DNA from: Bergeyella porcorum
GTDB lineage: Bacteria; Bacteroidota; Bacteroidia; Flavobacteriales; Weeksellaceae
Direction of reading: 5' to 3'
NCBI RefSeq assembly: GCF_042427575.1
Contig: NZ_JBHMFD010000001.1
Coordinates: forward strand, 124,001 to 188,000
DNA: 64,000 bases
A program made the translations under genes and the position numbers. This document shows, one piece after another, positions 7,290-16,093 of the stretch (its first letter is position 1; the number at the start of each line of letters is the position of its first letter). The notes below the pieces were generated by a model. It did not search any database and had not been told where the DNA came from. It saw nothing but the letters and a program-made list of their open reading frames with translations.

Positions 7290-7942
7290 GCTTGTTTTTC
7301 TACCAGTAATTTTTCACAAACCACAGCACTGAAAGTGGTGGTTTGTTGGTTATATTCTACTTCCATACTTTTGTCAAAAGCTTCTATATTTCTGATGGTT
7401 ATGGCAGTATTTAGGGGTAGTTTTTTTTGATTGAGAAAATTAAGAAACTCAGCAGAAGATTCCGAAAGGGCTTTCAGTACTACGGTTTGCCCTGCTTTGC
7501 ACTCGCTTAGTTTATGCCAGTTGAGTTGAATAATATTGCCGTTTTTATCGGGGATAGGGGAGCCGTGGGGGTCGGTTTTGGGATAGTCTAGAAGTTCGTC
7601 TATCTTATCAAAAAACATTTCAGATTTTATGTGCTCTATTTGCTCGGCAATCTCGTGGACTTGCTCCCATCCAAAGCCCATTTGTTTCACCAAGAACATC
7701 TCCGTAAGGCGGTGTTTTCTTACTATCAATGCGGCCTGCTTCCTGCCTTCTTGGGTTATTTTTAGAGGTTTATAACTCTCGTAGATAACCCAGTTTTTCT
7801 CCGCAAATTTTTTCATCATACTATTCACACTAGGCATTTTGATGTTGAGAAATTTGCTCAGCTCATTGACATAAACAGTTTCATTTTTCTCCGTGAGATG
7901 AAAAATGGCTTTCAGATAATTTTCTTCCGTGAGTGTAATCAT
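7286..7942 (-). CDS. DtxR/MntR-family metal-dependent regulator
   Basis: A 218-residue regulator. Residues 1-65 form the winged helix (ENYLKAIFHL at the start, then VNSMMKKFAEKNWV as the recognition region). The dimerisation and metal-binding part contains HRLTEMFL and IAEQIEHIKSE, where the ExxEH pattern supplies ligands in this family. The C-terminal 55 residues look like the SH3-like FeoA domain found in longer DtxR proteins. It probably represses metal uptake genes in response to Fe2+ or Mn2+; which metal cannot be told. A -7 box TATCTTTG on the minus strand lies at 7955-7948, and a weak TTAGA/TCTAA inverted pair at 7961-7985 could be an operator. Confidence 0.88.
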   Translation of the reverse strand: MITLTEENYLKAIFHLTEKNETVYVNELSKFLNIKMPSVNSMMKKFAEKNWVIYESYKPLKITQEGRKQAALIVRKHRLTEMFLVKQMGFGWEQVHEIAEQIEHIKSEMFFDKIDELLDYPKTDPHGSPIPDKNGNIIQLNWHKLSECKAGQTVVLKALSESSAEFLNFLNQKKLPLNTAITIRNIEAFDKSMEVEYNQQTTTFSAVVCEKLLVEKQA

Positions 7943-7947
7943 TTTCC

Positions 7948-7955
7948 AAAGATAT
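7948..7955 (-). promoter_or_regulatory. -7 promoter box of the DtxR/MntR-like gene
   Basis: TATCTTTG on the minus strand is an exact TAnnTTTG match, 5 nt before the ATG. This would give a very short leader or a nearly leaderless message. Confidence 0.55.
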
Positions 7956-8012
7956 GAAGTTAGATTGAATTATTTATTACTCTAACAATTTTTTTTAGAA
8001 GAATTAAAACCT

Positions 8013-8020
8013 TAATTTTG
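8013..8020 (+). promoter_or_regulatory. -7 promoter box of rsmG
   Basis: TAATTTTG is an exact TAnnTTTG match 19 nt before the rsmG ATG. Confidence 0.55.
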
Positions 8021-8039
8021 TCCTTAAACGAAATATAAA

Positions 8040-8675
8040 ATGTCTTTAAACCTGATTTTAAAATACTTTCCAGAAATTTCCGAGAAGCAAAAAGAACAAT
8101 TTCAGAAATTGGAAGAACTTTATACCGAATGGAATGCCAAAATTAATGTGATTTCCAGAAAAGATATGGAATCGCTCTACGAAAAACATATTCTACACTC
8201 ACTGGGAATAGCGAAGATAATGTCTTTTTCTGATGGAACCAAAGTTTTAGATGTAGGCACAGGCGGTGGTTTCCCGGGTATTCCATTAGCAATTTTGTTT
8301 CCCAATGTGCAGTTTACACTGATAGATTCTATTGGTAAGAAAATCACGGTGGTAAATGCCGTAGCGGAAGGGCTAGGGCTACAAAATGTTACGGCTATAC
8401 ACGGCAGAGCAGAGAAGCTGAAGGAGAAATTTCATTTCGTGGTAAGCCGTGCTGTAACGCAGATGCCTGAGTTTCTAAAATGGCTGAAAGGTAAGTTTGA
8501 AAAAGAACAATTTAATCCTAAGCATAATGGCGTGCTTTATCTCAAAGGGGGCGACTTGGCAGAGGAATTGGCAGGCTTGCGATGTGAAATCTTTCAGCTG
8601 AAGCAGCATTTTGAGGAAGAGTTTTTTGATACCAAAAAAGTGGTATATCTGTCTAAAGGGAATTTTAATTCATAG
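8040..8675 (+). CDS. rsmG: 16S rRNA (guanine-N7)-methyltransferase RsmG
   Basis: A 211-residue SAM-dependent methyltransferase that modifies G527 of 16S rRNA (E. coli numbering). The hallmark is VLDVGTGGGFPGIPLAI at about residues 70-86, followed by FTLIDSIGKKITVVNAVAEGLGL and the acidic SAM contact. VVSRAVTQMPEFLKW is the usual RsmG late motif. Length is normal. The secreted LRR gene begins 3 nt after its stop, so the two are probably cotranscribed even though their roles look unrelated. Confidence 0.94.
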   Translation: MSLNLILKYFPEISEKQKEQFQKLEELYTEWNAKINVISRKDMESLYEKHILHSLGIAKIMSFSDGTKVLDVGTGGGFPGIPLAILFPNVQFTLIDSIGKKITVVNAVAEGLGLQNVTAIHGRAEKLKEKFHFVVSRAVTQMPEFLKWLKGKFEKEQFNPKHNGVLYLKGGDLAEELAGLRCEIFQLKQHFEEEFFDTKKVVYLSKGNFNS

Positions 8676-8678
8676 AAT

Positions 8679-10307
8679 ATGAGAAAAATATACTTTTTTT
8701 TCTTTCTATGTTACTCCATAGGTTTATTAGCTCAGATGAGCCTCAATCCTGCAGAACGCTCGGCACTGATTCAGTTATTTCATTCTACAGATGGCACTCA
8801 TTGGAATAATACTTGGGATTTGAATAAAAGTCCTGATACTTGGTTCGGTATTACTATTAAAAATGGGAGTGTTACTAGGATACAACTTAGTGCTAACCAT
8901 CTAAAAGGAGCAATACCTCCAGCGATAAGTGCATTTCAAAATCTAGAAGTTTTAGATTTGGGTTCTAATCAACTTTCTGGTGAATTGCCTTCTTCTTTAT
9001 CCTTTCTATCTCATTTGAAGTACTTGGATTTGAGTCATAATTTACTGAAAGGTGATGCCGAAGTGGTAAAATCCTTATCCGAATTAGAGGAATTAAGCAT
9101 AGGATACAATCAATTGACAATAAATGATATCAATGGTTTTGTGGGAAGTTTCAAGAATTTAAAATCATTAGATATAGCCTTTTGTGGTGTAGCGATACTT
9201 CCAAGTAATTTTAATGAAAAATCCCAATTAGAGAAAATGGATATCTCTGGGAATCCTATTACCTCTGGATTTGAAGTATTTACGCAATTAAAATCTTTAA
9301 AACAACTTTCGTTATCAAAGTTGAATTTAGAGAAAATTCCAAGTTCTGTTTCGGCTCTATCTCAGTTAAGTTTATTAGATTTATCCGAAAATTCAATTTC
9401 AGATTTTAGTTCACTCCGAAATCTTGAAAATTTAGAATGGCTTTCATTAGAAAATAATAGATTAGAGTCTATTCCTATGGAAGTTACAGCATTGAGAAAA
9501 TTGGTTCATATCAATTTAAATCACAATAAACTGACTACGCTTTCAGCATTGTCTAACTTAAAAAACTTGGAACAAATTTTTGCAAATCATAATATTTTAG
9601 AAGGTAATTTCCCCGAATATTTGTTGAATCTTCCAAAACTCCAAATGATTTCTTTGGTTAGTAATCAGCTTTCTGGAGAATTGCCATTGGCGTTACCTGC
9701 TGTTACTTTAGTTCAAAATAATCGTTATACTCTGGCTCAGTTGAAAGCTTTGCTACCTATTTTGAAGGATAAGTATATAGAATATTCCCCTCAAAGATAT
9801 GATACAGAGGCGGTAGTAAAAGTAGAATCCAATAATACAGCTACACTTACTCAAAGTCTTTCTGCTGCGGAAGGCTATACTTTTACTTGGCTCAAGTCCT
9901 TAGAGCAAGATATGAGGAGTCATTTTGAAAGTCATCATTTTGATAAGATAAAAGATGAAGATTTTACGCTCTATACTTGTGAAGCATATTATCAAAAAAA
10001 GGAAAATGATATTTATTTTGAAATATCATTTTTTAGAGAACCGATTGCTTTGGAAAGTAATACTTTAAATACTGATGAAAATCCGCTAAAATCTTTAAAA
10101 ATTCATCCTAATCCAGCAAAGGATTTCATTATGATAGATATAGAAAATCTTGATTTGAAAAAAGCGTCTATCTATGATATGAGTGGTAAAAAACTGATGG
10201 AATCTACTTCTAAAAAAGTTGATGTAAGAGCTTTACCATCTGCTGTTTATGTTCTGATTGTAGAAACAGATATGGGAATAAAATCTTTTAAAGTTCTAAA
10301 ATATTGA
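8679..10307 (+). CDS. secreted leucine-rich-repeat protein with T9SS C-terminal domain
   Basis: A 542-residue protein. Residues 1-19 are a signal peptide (hydrophobic FFFFLCYSIGLL ending LAQ). A cap with DGTHWNNTW precedes about ten LRRs from residue 64 to about 345 (LEVLDLGSNQLSGELP, LKYLDLSHNLLKG, LSLLDLSENSIS). Residues 346-465 are unassigned. Residues 468-542 form a type A T9SS sorting domain: LKIHPNPAKDF, then ASIYDMSGKKL, ending SFKVLKY. It is therefore expected to cross the outer membrane by type IX secretion and be surface-attached or released. LRRs suggest protein binding, possibly to host or neighbouring cells; no partner is visible. It starts 3 nt after rsmG. Confidence 0.9.
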   Translation: MRKIYFFFFLCYSIGLLAQMSLNPAERSALIQLFHSTDGTHWNNTWDLNKSPDTWFGITIKNGSVTRIQLSANHLKGAIPPAISAFQNLEVLDLGSNQLSGELPSSLSFLSHLKYLDLSHNLLKGDAEVVKSLSELEELSIGYNQLTINDINGFVGSFKNLKSLDIAFCGVAILPSNFNEKSQLEKMDISGNPITSGFEVFTQLKSLKQLSLSKLNLEKIPSSVSALSQLSLLDLSENSISDFSSLRNLENLEWLSLENNRLESIPMEVTALRKLVHINLNHNKLTTLSALSNLKNLEQIFANHNILEGNFPEYLLNLPKLQMISLVSNQLSGELPLALPAVTLVQNNRYTLAQLKALLPILKDKYIEYSPQRYDTEAVVKVESNNTATLTQSLSAAEGYTFTWLKSLEQDMRSHFESHHFDKIKDEDFTLYTCEAYYQKKENDIYFEISFFREPIALESNTLNTDENPLKSLKIHPNPAKDFIMIDIENLDLKKASIYDMSGKKLMESTSKKVDVRALPSAVYVLIVETDMGIKSFKVLKY

Positions 10308-10383
10308 CGATTGGATTTTGAGATTTACTTTCTCATATTTCATAGAAAATTCCTATATTCGTAGAAAACAAATCTAAACTGTT

Positions 10384-12786
10384 ATGAGAGTAAAACTGAC
10401 TATGGTGCTTTTGGCCTTTATGGGTTATACCAATGCACAAGAAAACATTGCTTATCAAAAACCTTCTGCTGAAATCCTAAAATTGGCCAACTACGAAAGA
10501 CCGCCGTCCGTATTTATGGATAGTAAAAGAGATTGGATGATTTTTACCTATCGTAATACTTACAAAACCTTAGACGAACTGAACCAAGAGGAAATGCGTT
10601 TGGGAGGGCTCAGAATCAATCCTGTTACTAATATAGCCAGTACGGTGACTTATGTTAACAATCTTAAAATCAGAAAAATAAACGGAAAACAAGAAGCTCA
10701 AGTTAAAGGTTTACCCACTAATGCCAAAATTACCTACACAAGTTTTTCTCCCGATGAAAAAAAGTTAGCTTTTACCAATACTACCGCTCAAGGCGTAGAA
10801 CTTTGGGTGTTAGATTTGGAAACTGCAACGGCTAAAAAAATTACAGAAGATAATCTAAACGCCAATCTTGGAACGCCTTATACTTGGTATAAAGACTCTC
10901 AGCATTTGCTGGTGAGAAGAATTCCAGCACAACGAGCAAAACTGATTGATGCCAGTAAAAATATTCCTACAGGGCCTATTGTTTCCACCTCTGATGGGAA
11001 AGTCTCCCAAAATAGAACCTATCAAGATTTATTGAAAAATCCTCAAGATGAGGCGAACTTTGATACCCTTACACAGTCTGAATTGTACAAAGTTTCCCTG
11101 AATGGCAATGCTACCAAGGTGAAAGATGCCGATATTTATCTACGCAATAGTTTCTCACCAGATGGTGAATATCTGCTACTGACCACCATTAAAAAACCAT
11201 ATTCATACATCGTTCCGCTCAATCGTTTTCCGAAACAAGAAACCGTGTATGATGTGAATGGAAATCTAGTGAAAATCGTAAATGAAATCCCTCTGAATGA
11301 GGTGATGCCAAAAGGTTTTTCCTCTGTACAAACAGGTAAAAGAGGAATGACTTGGAGAGATGATGCCCCTGCAACTTTATATTATGCAGAAGCATTAGAT
11401 GGGGGAGACCAAGCTCAAAAAGCAGACTATCGTGATGAGATTTTCGTGTGGGAAGCTCCTTTTAATCAAACTCCAAAATCGTTCTTTAAAACCAAACAAC
11501 GCTATTCAGGAATTGACTGGACGAATGCTAACTATGCCATTGTCTCTGAAAGCTGGTACGATACCCGAAACACTACCTCTTACCTTGTAGATTTAGCCAA
11601 TGGAAAAAGCGAAGTGATAGAAAATAGAAACTACCAAGATGTGTACAGCGACCCTGGAACATTTAGCCAAACGAAGAACCAATACGGAAGGTATGTGATT
11701 GATGTAAAAAACGACAAAGCATATCTCATTGGAGAAGGGTTTACCAAAGATGGGCAGTTCCCTTTCATTGATGAGCAGAACTTTAAAACCTTGAAAAAGA
11801 ACCGACTTTACACAGCAAAAGCAACCAATGTAAAGGAAAATATCATTGATATTTTAGATATTTCTAAAGGCGATATTTTGATTTCTCAACAATCGGCTAC
11901 GCAATATCCTAATACCTTTAAAAAGAATATTAAAAACAATAAAACCACAGCGGTTACCCAGTTTCAGAATCCTTTTGCAAGTTTAGGCAATGTATATAAA
12001 GAGGTGATAAAATATAAAAGAAATGATGGTGTGGAACTTTCGGGAACGCTTTATTTGCCAGCGAATTACAACCGAAAAACCAAGCAAGAAAAATTGCCTT
12101 TGCTCGTTTGGGCTTATCCGAGAGAATATCGCGATAAGAGTACCGCAGGAATGAATACCAAAAACGCTAATGATTTCACTTTTCCTAGTTATGGTTCGTT
12201 CATTTATTGGGTTACCAAGGGCTATGCGGTTTTGGATGATGCCTCTTTTCCTATCGTGGGAGAAAATGGTGTAGAACCCAATGATACATTTATTCCTCAG
12301 CTCGTTGCCAGCGGTAAAGCGGCTATAGATGCGGTAGATGCTTTGGGCTATATTGATAGAAATAGAGTAGCGGTAGGTGGACACTCTTATGGTGCTTTTA
12401 TGACTGCTAATCTACTGACACATAGTGATGATTTTGCGTGTGGTATTGCTAGAAGTGGTGCTTACAATAGAACACTTACGCCGTTTGGATTCCAAAGCGA
12501 GCAGCGAAATTATTGGGATGTGCCAGAGATTTATAATACGATGTCGCCATTTATGACGGCAAATAAAATGAAAAAACCAATGCTACTTATCCACGGCGAT
12601 GCGGATAACAACCCGGGAACTTTCACGCTACAAACAGAGCGTTATTTCCAAGCATTGAAAAACCTAGGTGCACCTGTGAGAATGGTATTATTGCCTAAAG
12701 AATCTCACGGCTATGCAGCTAAAGAAAGTATATTGCATACCTTATGGGAGCAAGAGCAGTTTCTGGATAAATGTTTGAAGAAATAA
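10384..12786 (+). CDS. secreted S9 prolyl-oligopeptidase-family peptidase (glutamyl endopeptidase-like)
   Basis: An 800-residue serine peptidase with a signal peptide (residues 1-18, ending TNAQ), a beta-propeller-like central region and a C-terminal alpha/beta hydrolase. The nucleophile is in GGHSYGAF (about residue 667), the acid in HGDADNNPGTF (about 736) and the histidine in KESHGYAAKES (about 777). The NNPGT and ESHGYAA patterns resemble the S9D glutamyl endopeptidases known from plant chloroplasts and some bacteria rather than DPP IV; this is from memory. It probably degrades peptides in the periplasm. A TATATTCG -7-like box lies about 30 nt upstream, and a terminator follows. Confidence 0.88.
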   Translation: MRVKLTMVLLAFMGYTNAQENIAYQKPSAEILKLANYERPPSVFMDSKRDWMIFTYRNTYKTLDELNQEEMRLGGLRINPVTNIASTVTYVNNLKIRKINGKQEAQVKGLPTNAKITYTSFSPDEKKLAFTNTTAQGVELWVLDLETATAKKITEDNLNANLGTPYTWYKDSQHLLVRRIPAQRAKLIDASKNIPTGPIVSTSDGKVSQNRTYQDLLKNPQDEANFDTLTQSELYKVSLNGNATKVKDADIYLRNSFSPDGEYLLLTTIKKPYSYIVPLNRFPKQETVYDVNGNLVKIVNEIPLNEVMPKGFSSVQTGKRGMTWRDDAPATLYYAEALDGGDQAQKADYRDEIFVWEAPFNQTPKSFFKTKQRYSGIDWTNANYAIVSESWYDTRNTTSYLVDLANGKSEVIENRNYQDVYSDPGTFSQTKNQYGRYVIDVKNDKAYLIGEGFTKDGQFPFIDEQNFKTLKKNRLYTAKATNVKENIIDILDISKGDILISQQSATQYPNTFKKNIKNNKTTAVTQFQNPFASLGNVYKEVIKYKRNDGVELSGTLYLPANYNRKTKQEKLPLLVWAYPREYRDKSTAGMNTKNANDFTFPSYGSFIYWVTKGYAVLDDASFPIVGENGVEPNDTFIPQLVASGKAAIDAVDALGYIDRNRVAVGGHSYGAFMTANLLTHSDDFACGIARSGAYNRTLTPFGFQSEQRNYWDVPEIYNTMSPFMTANKMKKPMLLIHGDADNNPGTFTLQTERYFQALKNLGAPVRMVLLPKESHGYAAKESILHTLWEQEQFLDKCLKK

Positions 12787-12818
12787 TTTCATTGATCTTG
12801 TAGAGCCTAAAAAGGAAA

Positions 12819-12847
12819 AGAACCAGCGAAAGTTGGTTCTTTTTTTT
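12819..12847 (+). terminator. rho-independent terminator after the S9 peptidase
   Basis: Stem AGAACCA/TGGTTCT with an 8-nt loop, followed by seven T residues. Confidence 0.85.
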
Positions 12848-13171
12848 ATTAATTTTCAATTACTTAAATCTACGCCAACAAATCTGTCTAATATACGATC
12901 AAAATATTGTCTCCTAAAAGTTTTTTTAATTATTATATTATTAAAATCAATGTGTGCCATTTTAAAACATTTTCATTGGCGGATTTTTATATTTTCTCCT
13001 TCACTTATAATTTTATAAGATATATACGAACTCTACCTGTCTTCTTAATTAGAGAATTGATAATGCAGGCGTAGCCAAAATGAAAAAGAGAGAAAATCTA
13101 TTCAAAGAATTACACTTACTAATGGAATTTAGCTATCCCAACCGAGATAGCTTTTGCTGATGAGAAAAAAA
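12848..13171. other. AT-rich intergenic region without a supported gene
   Basis: No protein-like frame or RNA gene is evident. One 7-bp hairpin (AGCTATC/GATAGCT, 13131-13152) followed by four T residues on the plus strand lies just past the stop of the convergent regulator gene. It is too short to call as a terminator. Confidence 0.5.
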
Positions 13172-14356
13172 TTATTTCCTCACAAATGCTTCCACATCTT
13201 CGGCAGAGACAGGATTTCCACCCAAGATAATCAAGCGTTCTACCACATTCCTCAGCTCGCGAATATTTCCCGTCCAAGAAAAAGCTTCCAAAGCCTTAAT
13301 GGCTTTATCATCAAATTGTTTTATTGCGTTGCCCTGTTCCTCTGAAATGGTTTTAGCAAAATGCTCTACAAGGAGTTTTATATCTTCTTTTCTATCATCC
13401 AATGGAGGTACATAGATTTCAATTACGGAAAGTCTGTGGTAGAGGTCTTCTCGGAAACGCCCTGCTTCAATCTCCTTTCTCATATCCTTATTGGTAGCGG
13501 CTAAAACTCTCACATCTACTTTGATTTCCTTATCACTTCCTACGGGAGATACTTTGCTTTCTTGCAGGGCTCTAAGCACTTTAGCCTGAGCGATAAGGCT
13601 CATATCTCCAATCTCATCTAGAAAGATGGTACCATTATTGGCTAGTTCAAATTTACCTTGTTTATCCTTTATAGCTCCTGTGAAAGAACCTTTTACGTGT
13701 CCAAACAATTCAGATTCTATCAGTTCTGATGGTATGGCGGCACAGTTTACTTCCACCATTGGGCCTTTACTTCTCTCACTTTGGGCGTGGATAGCGTGGG
13801 CTACCAACTCTTTACCAGCACCATTAGGCCCAGTAATCAGAACTCGGGCATCAGAAGTTGCCACTTTGCCTATCATATCTTGTATTTTCTTCAGCTCGGC
13901 ACTTTCCCCAATCATTTGGTATTTTTTATTAACCTTTTTCTTTAGAGTAGTATTTTCCTTCTGTAGGCTTTTATTTTCTTTTGCTAATTTTTCTCTATCC
14001 AACGCATTTTTTACACTGGTAATTAGACGGTTAATGTCTATTGGCTTCGAGATAAAATCATACGCCCCCTCTTTTAGACAATCTACAGCGGTATCGATAT
14101 CGGCGTGTCCAGAAATCATCACAAAAGTAGTTTCAGGTTTTAGAGCCAAGGCTTGTTTTAGAAGTTCGGTACCAGAGAGTTTAGGCATTTTGATATCGGA
14201 AATTACCAAAGAGAAATCTTCTTTTTCTATTTGTTTGAATCCTTCTAATCCATCTTCTGCGATAACGAATTCATAGTCTGTAAGTTCATCAGAAAGAATA
14301 TTGTGCAACACGCCCGAAATGGCTTTTTCATCTTCTACTATAAGGATTTTCTGCAT
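13172..14356 (-). CDS. NtrC-family sigma-54 response regulator lacking a DNA-binding domain
   Basis: Starting at the ATG at 14356 gives 394 residues beginning MQKILIVEDEKA, a proper receiver start; an upstream extension to 14425 has no receiver features. Receiver domain: residues 1-118, acidic pocket E8/D9, phospho-acceptor D54 (SDIKMPK), K104 (SKP). A coiled-coil linker spans 119-142. The AAA+ domain has Walker A GPNGAGKE (176-183), the sigma-54 contact loop as GSFTGA (223-228, Ser for Ala) and Walker B TIFLDEIGD. The protein stops at 394 just after the AAA+ helical subdomain, with no Fis-type helix-turn-helix. It may activate sigma-54 polymerase from solution or through a partner. No histidine kinase is adjacent. 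Confidence 0.92.
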   Translation of the reverse strand: MQKILIVEDEKAISGVLHNILSDELTDYEFVIAEDGLEGFKQIEKEDFSLVISDIKMPKLSGTELLKQALALKPETTFVMISGHADIDTAVDCLKEGAYDFISKPIDINRLITSVKNALDREKLAKENKSLQKENTTLKKKVNKKYQMIGESAELKKIQDMIGKVATSDARVLITGPNGAGKELVAHAIHAQSERSKGPMVEVNCAAIPSELIESELFGHVKGSFTGAIKDKQGKFELANNGTIFLDEIGDMSLIAQAKVLRALQESKVSPVGSDKEIKVDVRVLAATNKDMRKEIEAGRFREDLYHRLSVIEIYVPPLDDRKEDIKLLVEHFAKTISEEQGNAIKQFDDKAIKALEAFSWTGNIRELRNVVERLIILGGNPVSAEDVEAFVRK

Positions 14357-14488
14357 AGCTTGTGGTTTATTAATAGATAATATATTAGAATAAATTTTCT
14401 TTTTTGAAGCAAATATCATTCCCAACGCTCAGTTTTGACGAAGGAAAATGATATTAGCTTCAAATTAATGATAAGATGCCAAAAGTAA

Positions 14489-15343
14489 TTATGGAATGAT
14501 TCTATCCAACACCCATTCTATTGTCTTTTTTTCTGAGGCGTGATGGTCTGCCGAAAACTCGCCGCGTCTTCTGTTTGCAATAACGCAATTTACCGTTAGT
14601 GCTTTGTGTCCCATTAGTTTGGAAAGACCATAGATGGCAGAGGTTTCCATTTCAAAATTGGTAACGCCCAAATCGTTTAGCGTTTCAAGGAATTTATCAT
14701 CCAAAGCTCTTAGACGCAATTGGCGTCCTTGTGGAGCGTAGAAGCCTGGGAAAGTTGCGGTATTACCGTGGTATTTGGCATCTTTATAATAATGAGAAAT
14801 CTCTTCGCTCCATTCGGAGAAGTAGAGCATTCCTTTGATTCTTTCGTATGGAAATTTTTCTAAGAAGTTTTTACTAAATTCATTTTCAAAGTGGTAATCT
14901 TGATAAAAATGCAATAGTCCATCTAAGCCTACTACATTCTGCGTTACCAGCATATTATCCACCTCCACATCTGGATTCACAGAGCCACAAGTGCCCAGCC
15001 TGAATAGTTCCAAGGACTGATGTTCGCTTTTAAATTCCTTATTTTTCAGGTCTATGTTCGCCAAAGCGTCTAGTTCGTTCATCACGATATCTATATTCTC
15101 TGTTCCTATTCCAGAGGACATTACTGTGATTCTCTCACCACGAAGAATCCCCGTGTGGGTATAAAATTCTCTTTTATTTTTTTTGATCTCTATTGTATCA
15201 AAATATTGAGACACCCTTGCTACGCGGTCTGGGTCGCCCACCAAAATGATTTTCTGAGCAATATCTTCTGGTAACAAATTAAGGTGATAAACACTTCCGT
15301 CTGGGTTGAGCACCAATTCTGATGCCGCTAATTTATTCAACAT
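14489..15343 (-). CDS. nucleoside phosphorylase (uridine phosphorylase-like)
   Basis: Starting at the ATG at 15343 gives 284 residues; the upstream extension (MTIKKKNKV) is poly-Lys from an A/T run and unlikely. The protein belongs to the PNP/UDP phosphorylase superfamily, which splits nucleosides with phosphate. Visible marks: LVGDPDRVARVS (phosphate and dimer region, about residues 34-45), VMSSGIGTENIDIVMNEL, RLGTCGSVNPDVEVDN, and the C-terminal TNFEMETSAIYGLS that carries the nucleoside-binding Glu-Met-Glu. It is closest to uridine phosphorylase-like enzymes; the exact base is not certain. The SUI1-like gene starts upstream and runs the same way with a 53-bp gap. Confidence 0.87.
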   Translation of the reverse strand: MLNKLAASELVLNPDGSVYHLNLLPEDIAQKIILVGDPDRVARVSQYFDTIEIKKNKREFYTHTGILRGERITVMSSGIGTENIDIVMNELDALANIDLKNKEFKSEHQSLELFRLGTCGSVNPDVEVDNMLVTQNVVGLDGLLHFYQDYHFENEFSKNFLEKFPYERIKGMLYFSEWSEEISHYYKDAKYHGNTATFPGFYAPQGRQLRLRALDDKFLETLNDLGVTNFEMETSAIYGLSKLMGHKALTVNCVIANRRRGEFSADHHASEKKTIEWVLDRIIP

Positions 15344-15396
15344 AACTTTATTTTTTTTTTTGATTGTCATCTACATTTAAAAACACAAAATACTGA

Positions 15397-15720
15397 TTAA
15401 CCACCAACACGCTTGGTTTTATAGCCCATATCCTTTAATATTTGCATAATCTTATCCCGATTATCTCCTTGAATGATGATGGTGCCATCTTTTTCAGAAC
15501 CACCAATTCCCAATTGGGTTTTAATGGTTTTAGCAATTTTTTTCAGTTCTTCATTACTACCTTCAAAGCCTTCTATTAGGGTAACGGGCTTGCCATTTCT
15601 ACCTTTTTTTTCATACTTACAGACAAGAGGTTCTTTCTGTTCGAAAGCTTCCTCAGGCATTTCAAAATCCTGCTCTTCGTGGTCAGGAAAAAGGTTTTTT
15701 AGTTGGTCTCTTAAATCCAT
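15397..15720 (-). CDS. SUI1/YciH-family translation initiation factor
   Basis: A 107-residue protein with an acidic N-terminal third (DHEEQDFEMPEEAF) and a C-terminal SUI1 fold at about residues 35-105: GKPVTLIEGFEGS, LKKIAKTIKTQLGIGGS, DGTIIIQGDNRDKIMQIL, then GYKTKRVGG. The family includes eIF1 and bacterial YciH, which influence start-codon selection and stress-related translation; its role in bacteria is poorly understood. It is the first gene before the nucleoside phosphorylase on the same strand and may form a two-gene unit with it. Upstream lies a 370-bp repeat-rich gap. Confidence 0.9.
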   Translation of the reverse strand: MDLRDQLKNLFPDHEEQDFEMPEEAFEQKEPLVCKYEKKGRNGKPVTLIEGFEGSNEELKKIAKTIKTQLGIGGSEKDGTIIIQGDNRDKIMQILKDMGYKTKRVGG

Positions 15721-15749
15721 ACTCCAAAATTACTAAATTTTTATTGAAA

Positions 15750-15992
15750 TTTAATGGTTGATAGTTGTCAGTTAATTGTTAATGGTTAATTGTCAATTAT
15801 TAAAACCTCAAACCTCAAAAATGGTTGACAGTTGCTGGTTGTCGGTTGATGGTCGTTAGTTAATGGTTAATGGTTAATTGTCAATTATTAAAACCTCAAA
15901 ACTCAGAACTTAAAAATGGTTGATAGTTGTTGGTTGTCGGTTGATGATCTTTTTTCTTTCTTCTTTCCTCTTTCTTCAAAAAAACTCAGCAC
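15750..15992. repeat. short-word repeat patch upstream of gpmI
   Basis: A patch built from recurring short words: AATGGTTGATAGTTG-like (15753, 15820, 15915), TGGTTGTCGGTTGATG-like (15836, 15931) and TTAATGGTTAATGG-like. A 32-bp block occurs twice identically, at 15781-15812 and 15869-15900 (88 bp apart). It ends in a CTTTCTTCTTTCC-like pyrimidine tract. The same words occur on the opposite strand around 43,480-43,640 and 19,800-19,870. No gene is supported in 15,721-16,093. Confidence 0.85.
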
Positions 15993-16061
15993 TCAACACT
16001 TTCTGCAGGTTGGTGTATAAAATGTAAGATAAATCATCCATCTTCAATGGAAAATAATGAT

Positions 16062-16069
16062 TAATTTTG
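16062..16069 (+). promoter_or_regulatory. -7 promoter box of gpmI
   Basis: TAATTTTG, an exact TAnnTTTG match, 24 nt before the ATG. Confidence 0.55.
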
Positions 16070-16093
16070 TCCTAATTATAAAAAGTATAGAAA

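Noticed and set aside
12833..13018. 61-residue frame after the S9 peptidase
   Set aside because: It begins in the terminator's T run and is a low-complexity Ile/Leu/Phe translation of AT-rich DNA.
13626..14276. 216-residue open frame on the plus strand
   Set aside because: Antisense to the NtrC-like regulator, which has all receiver and AAA+ motifs. It is a codon-usage shadow.
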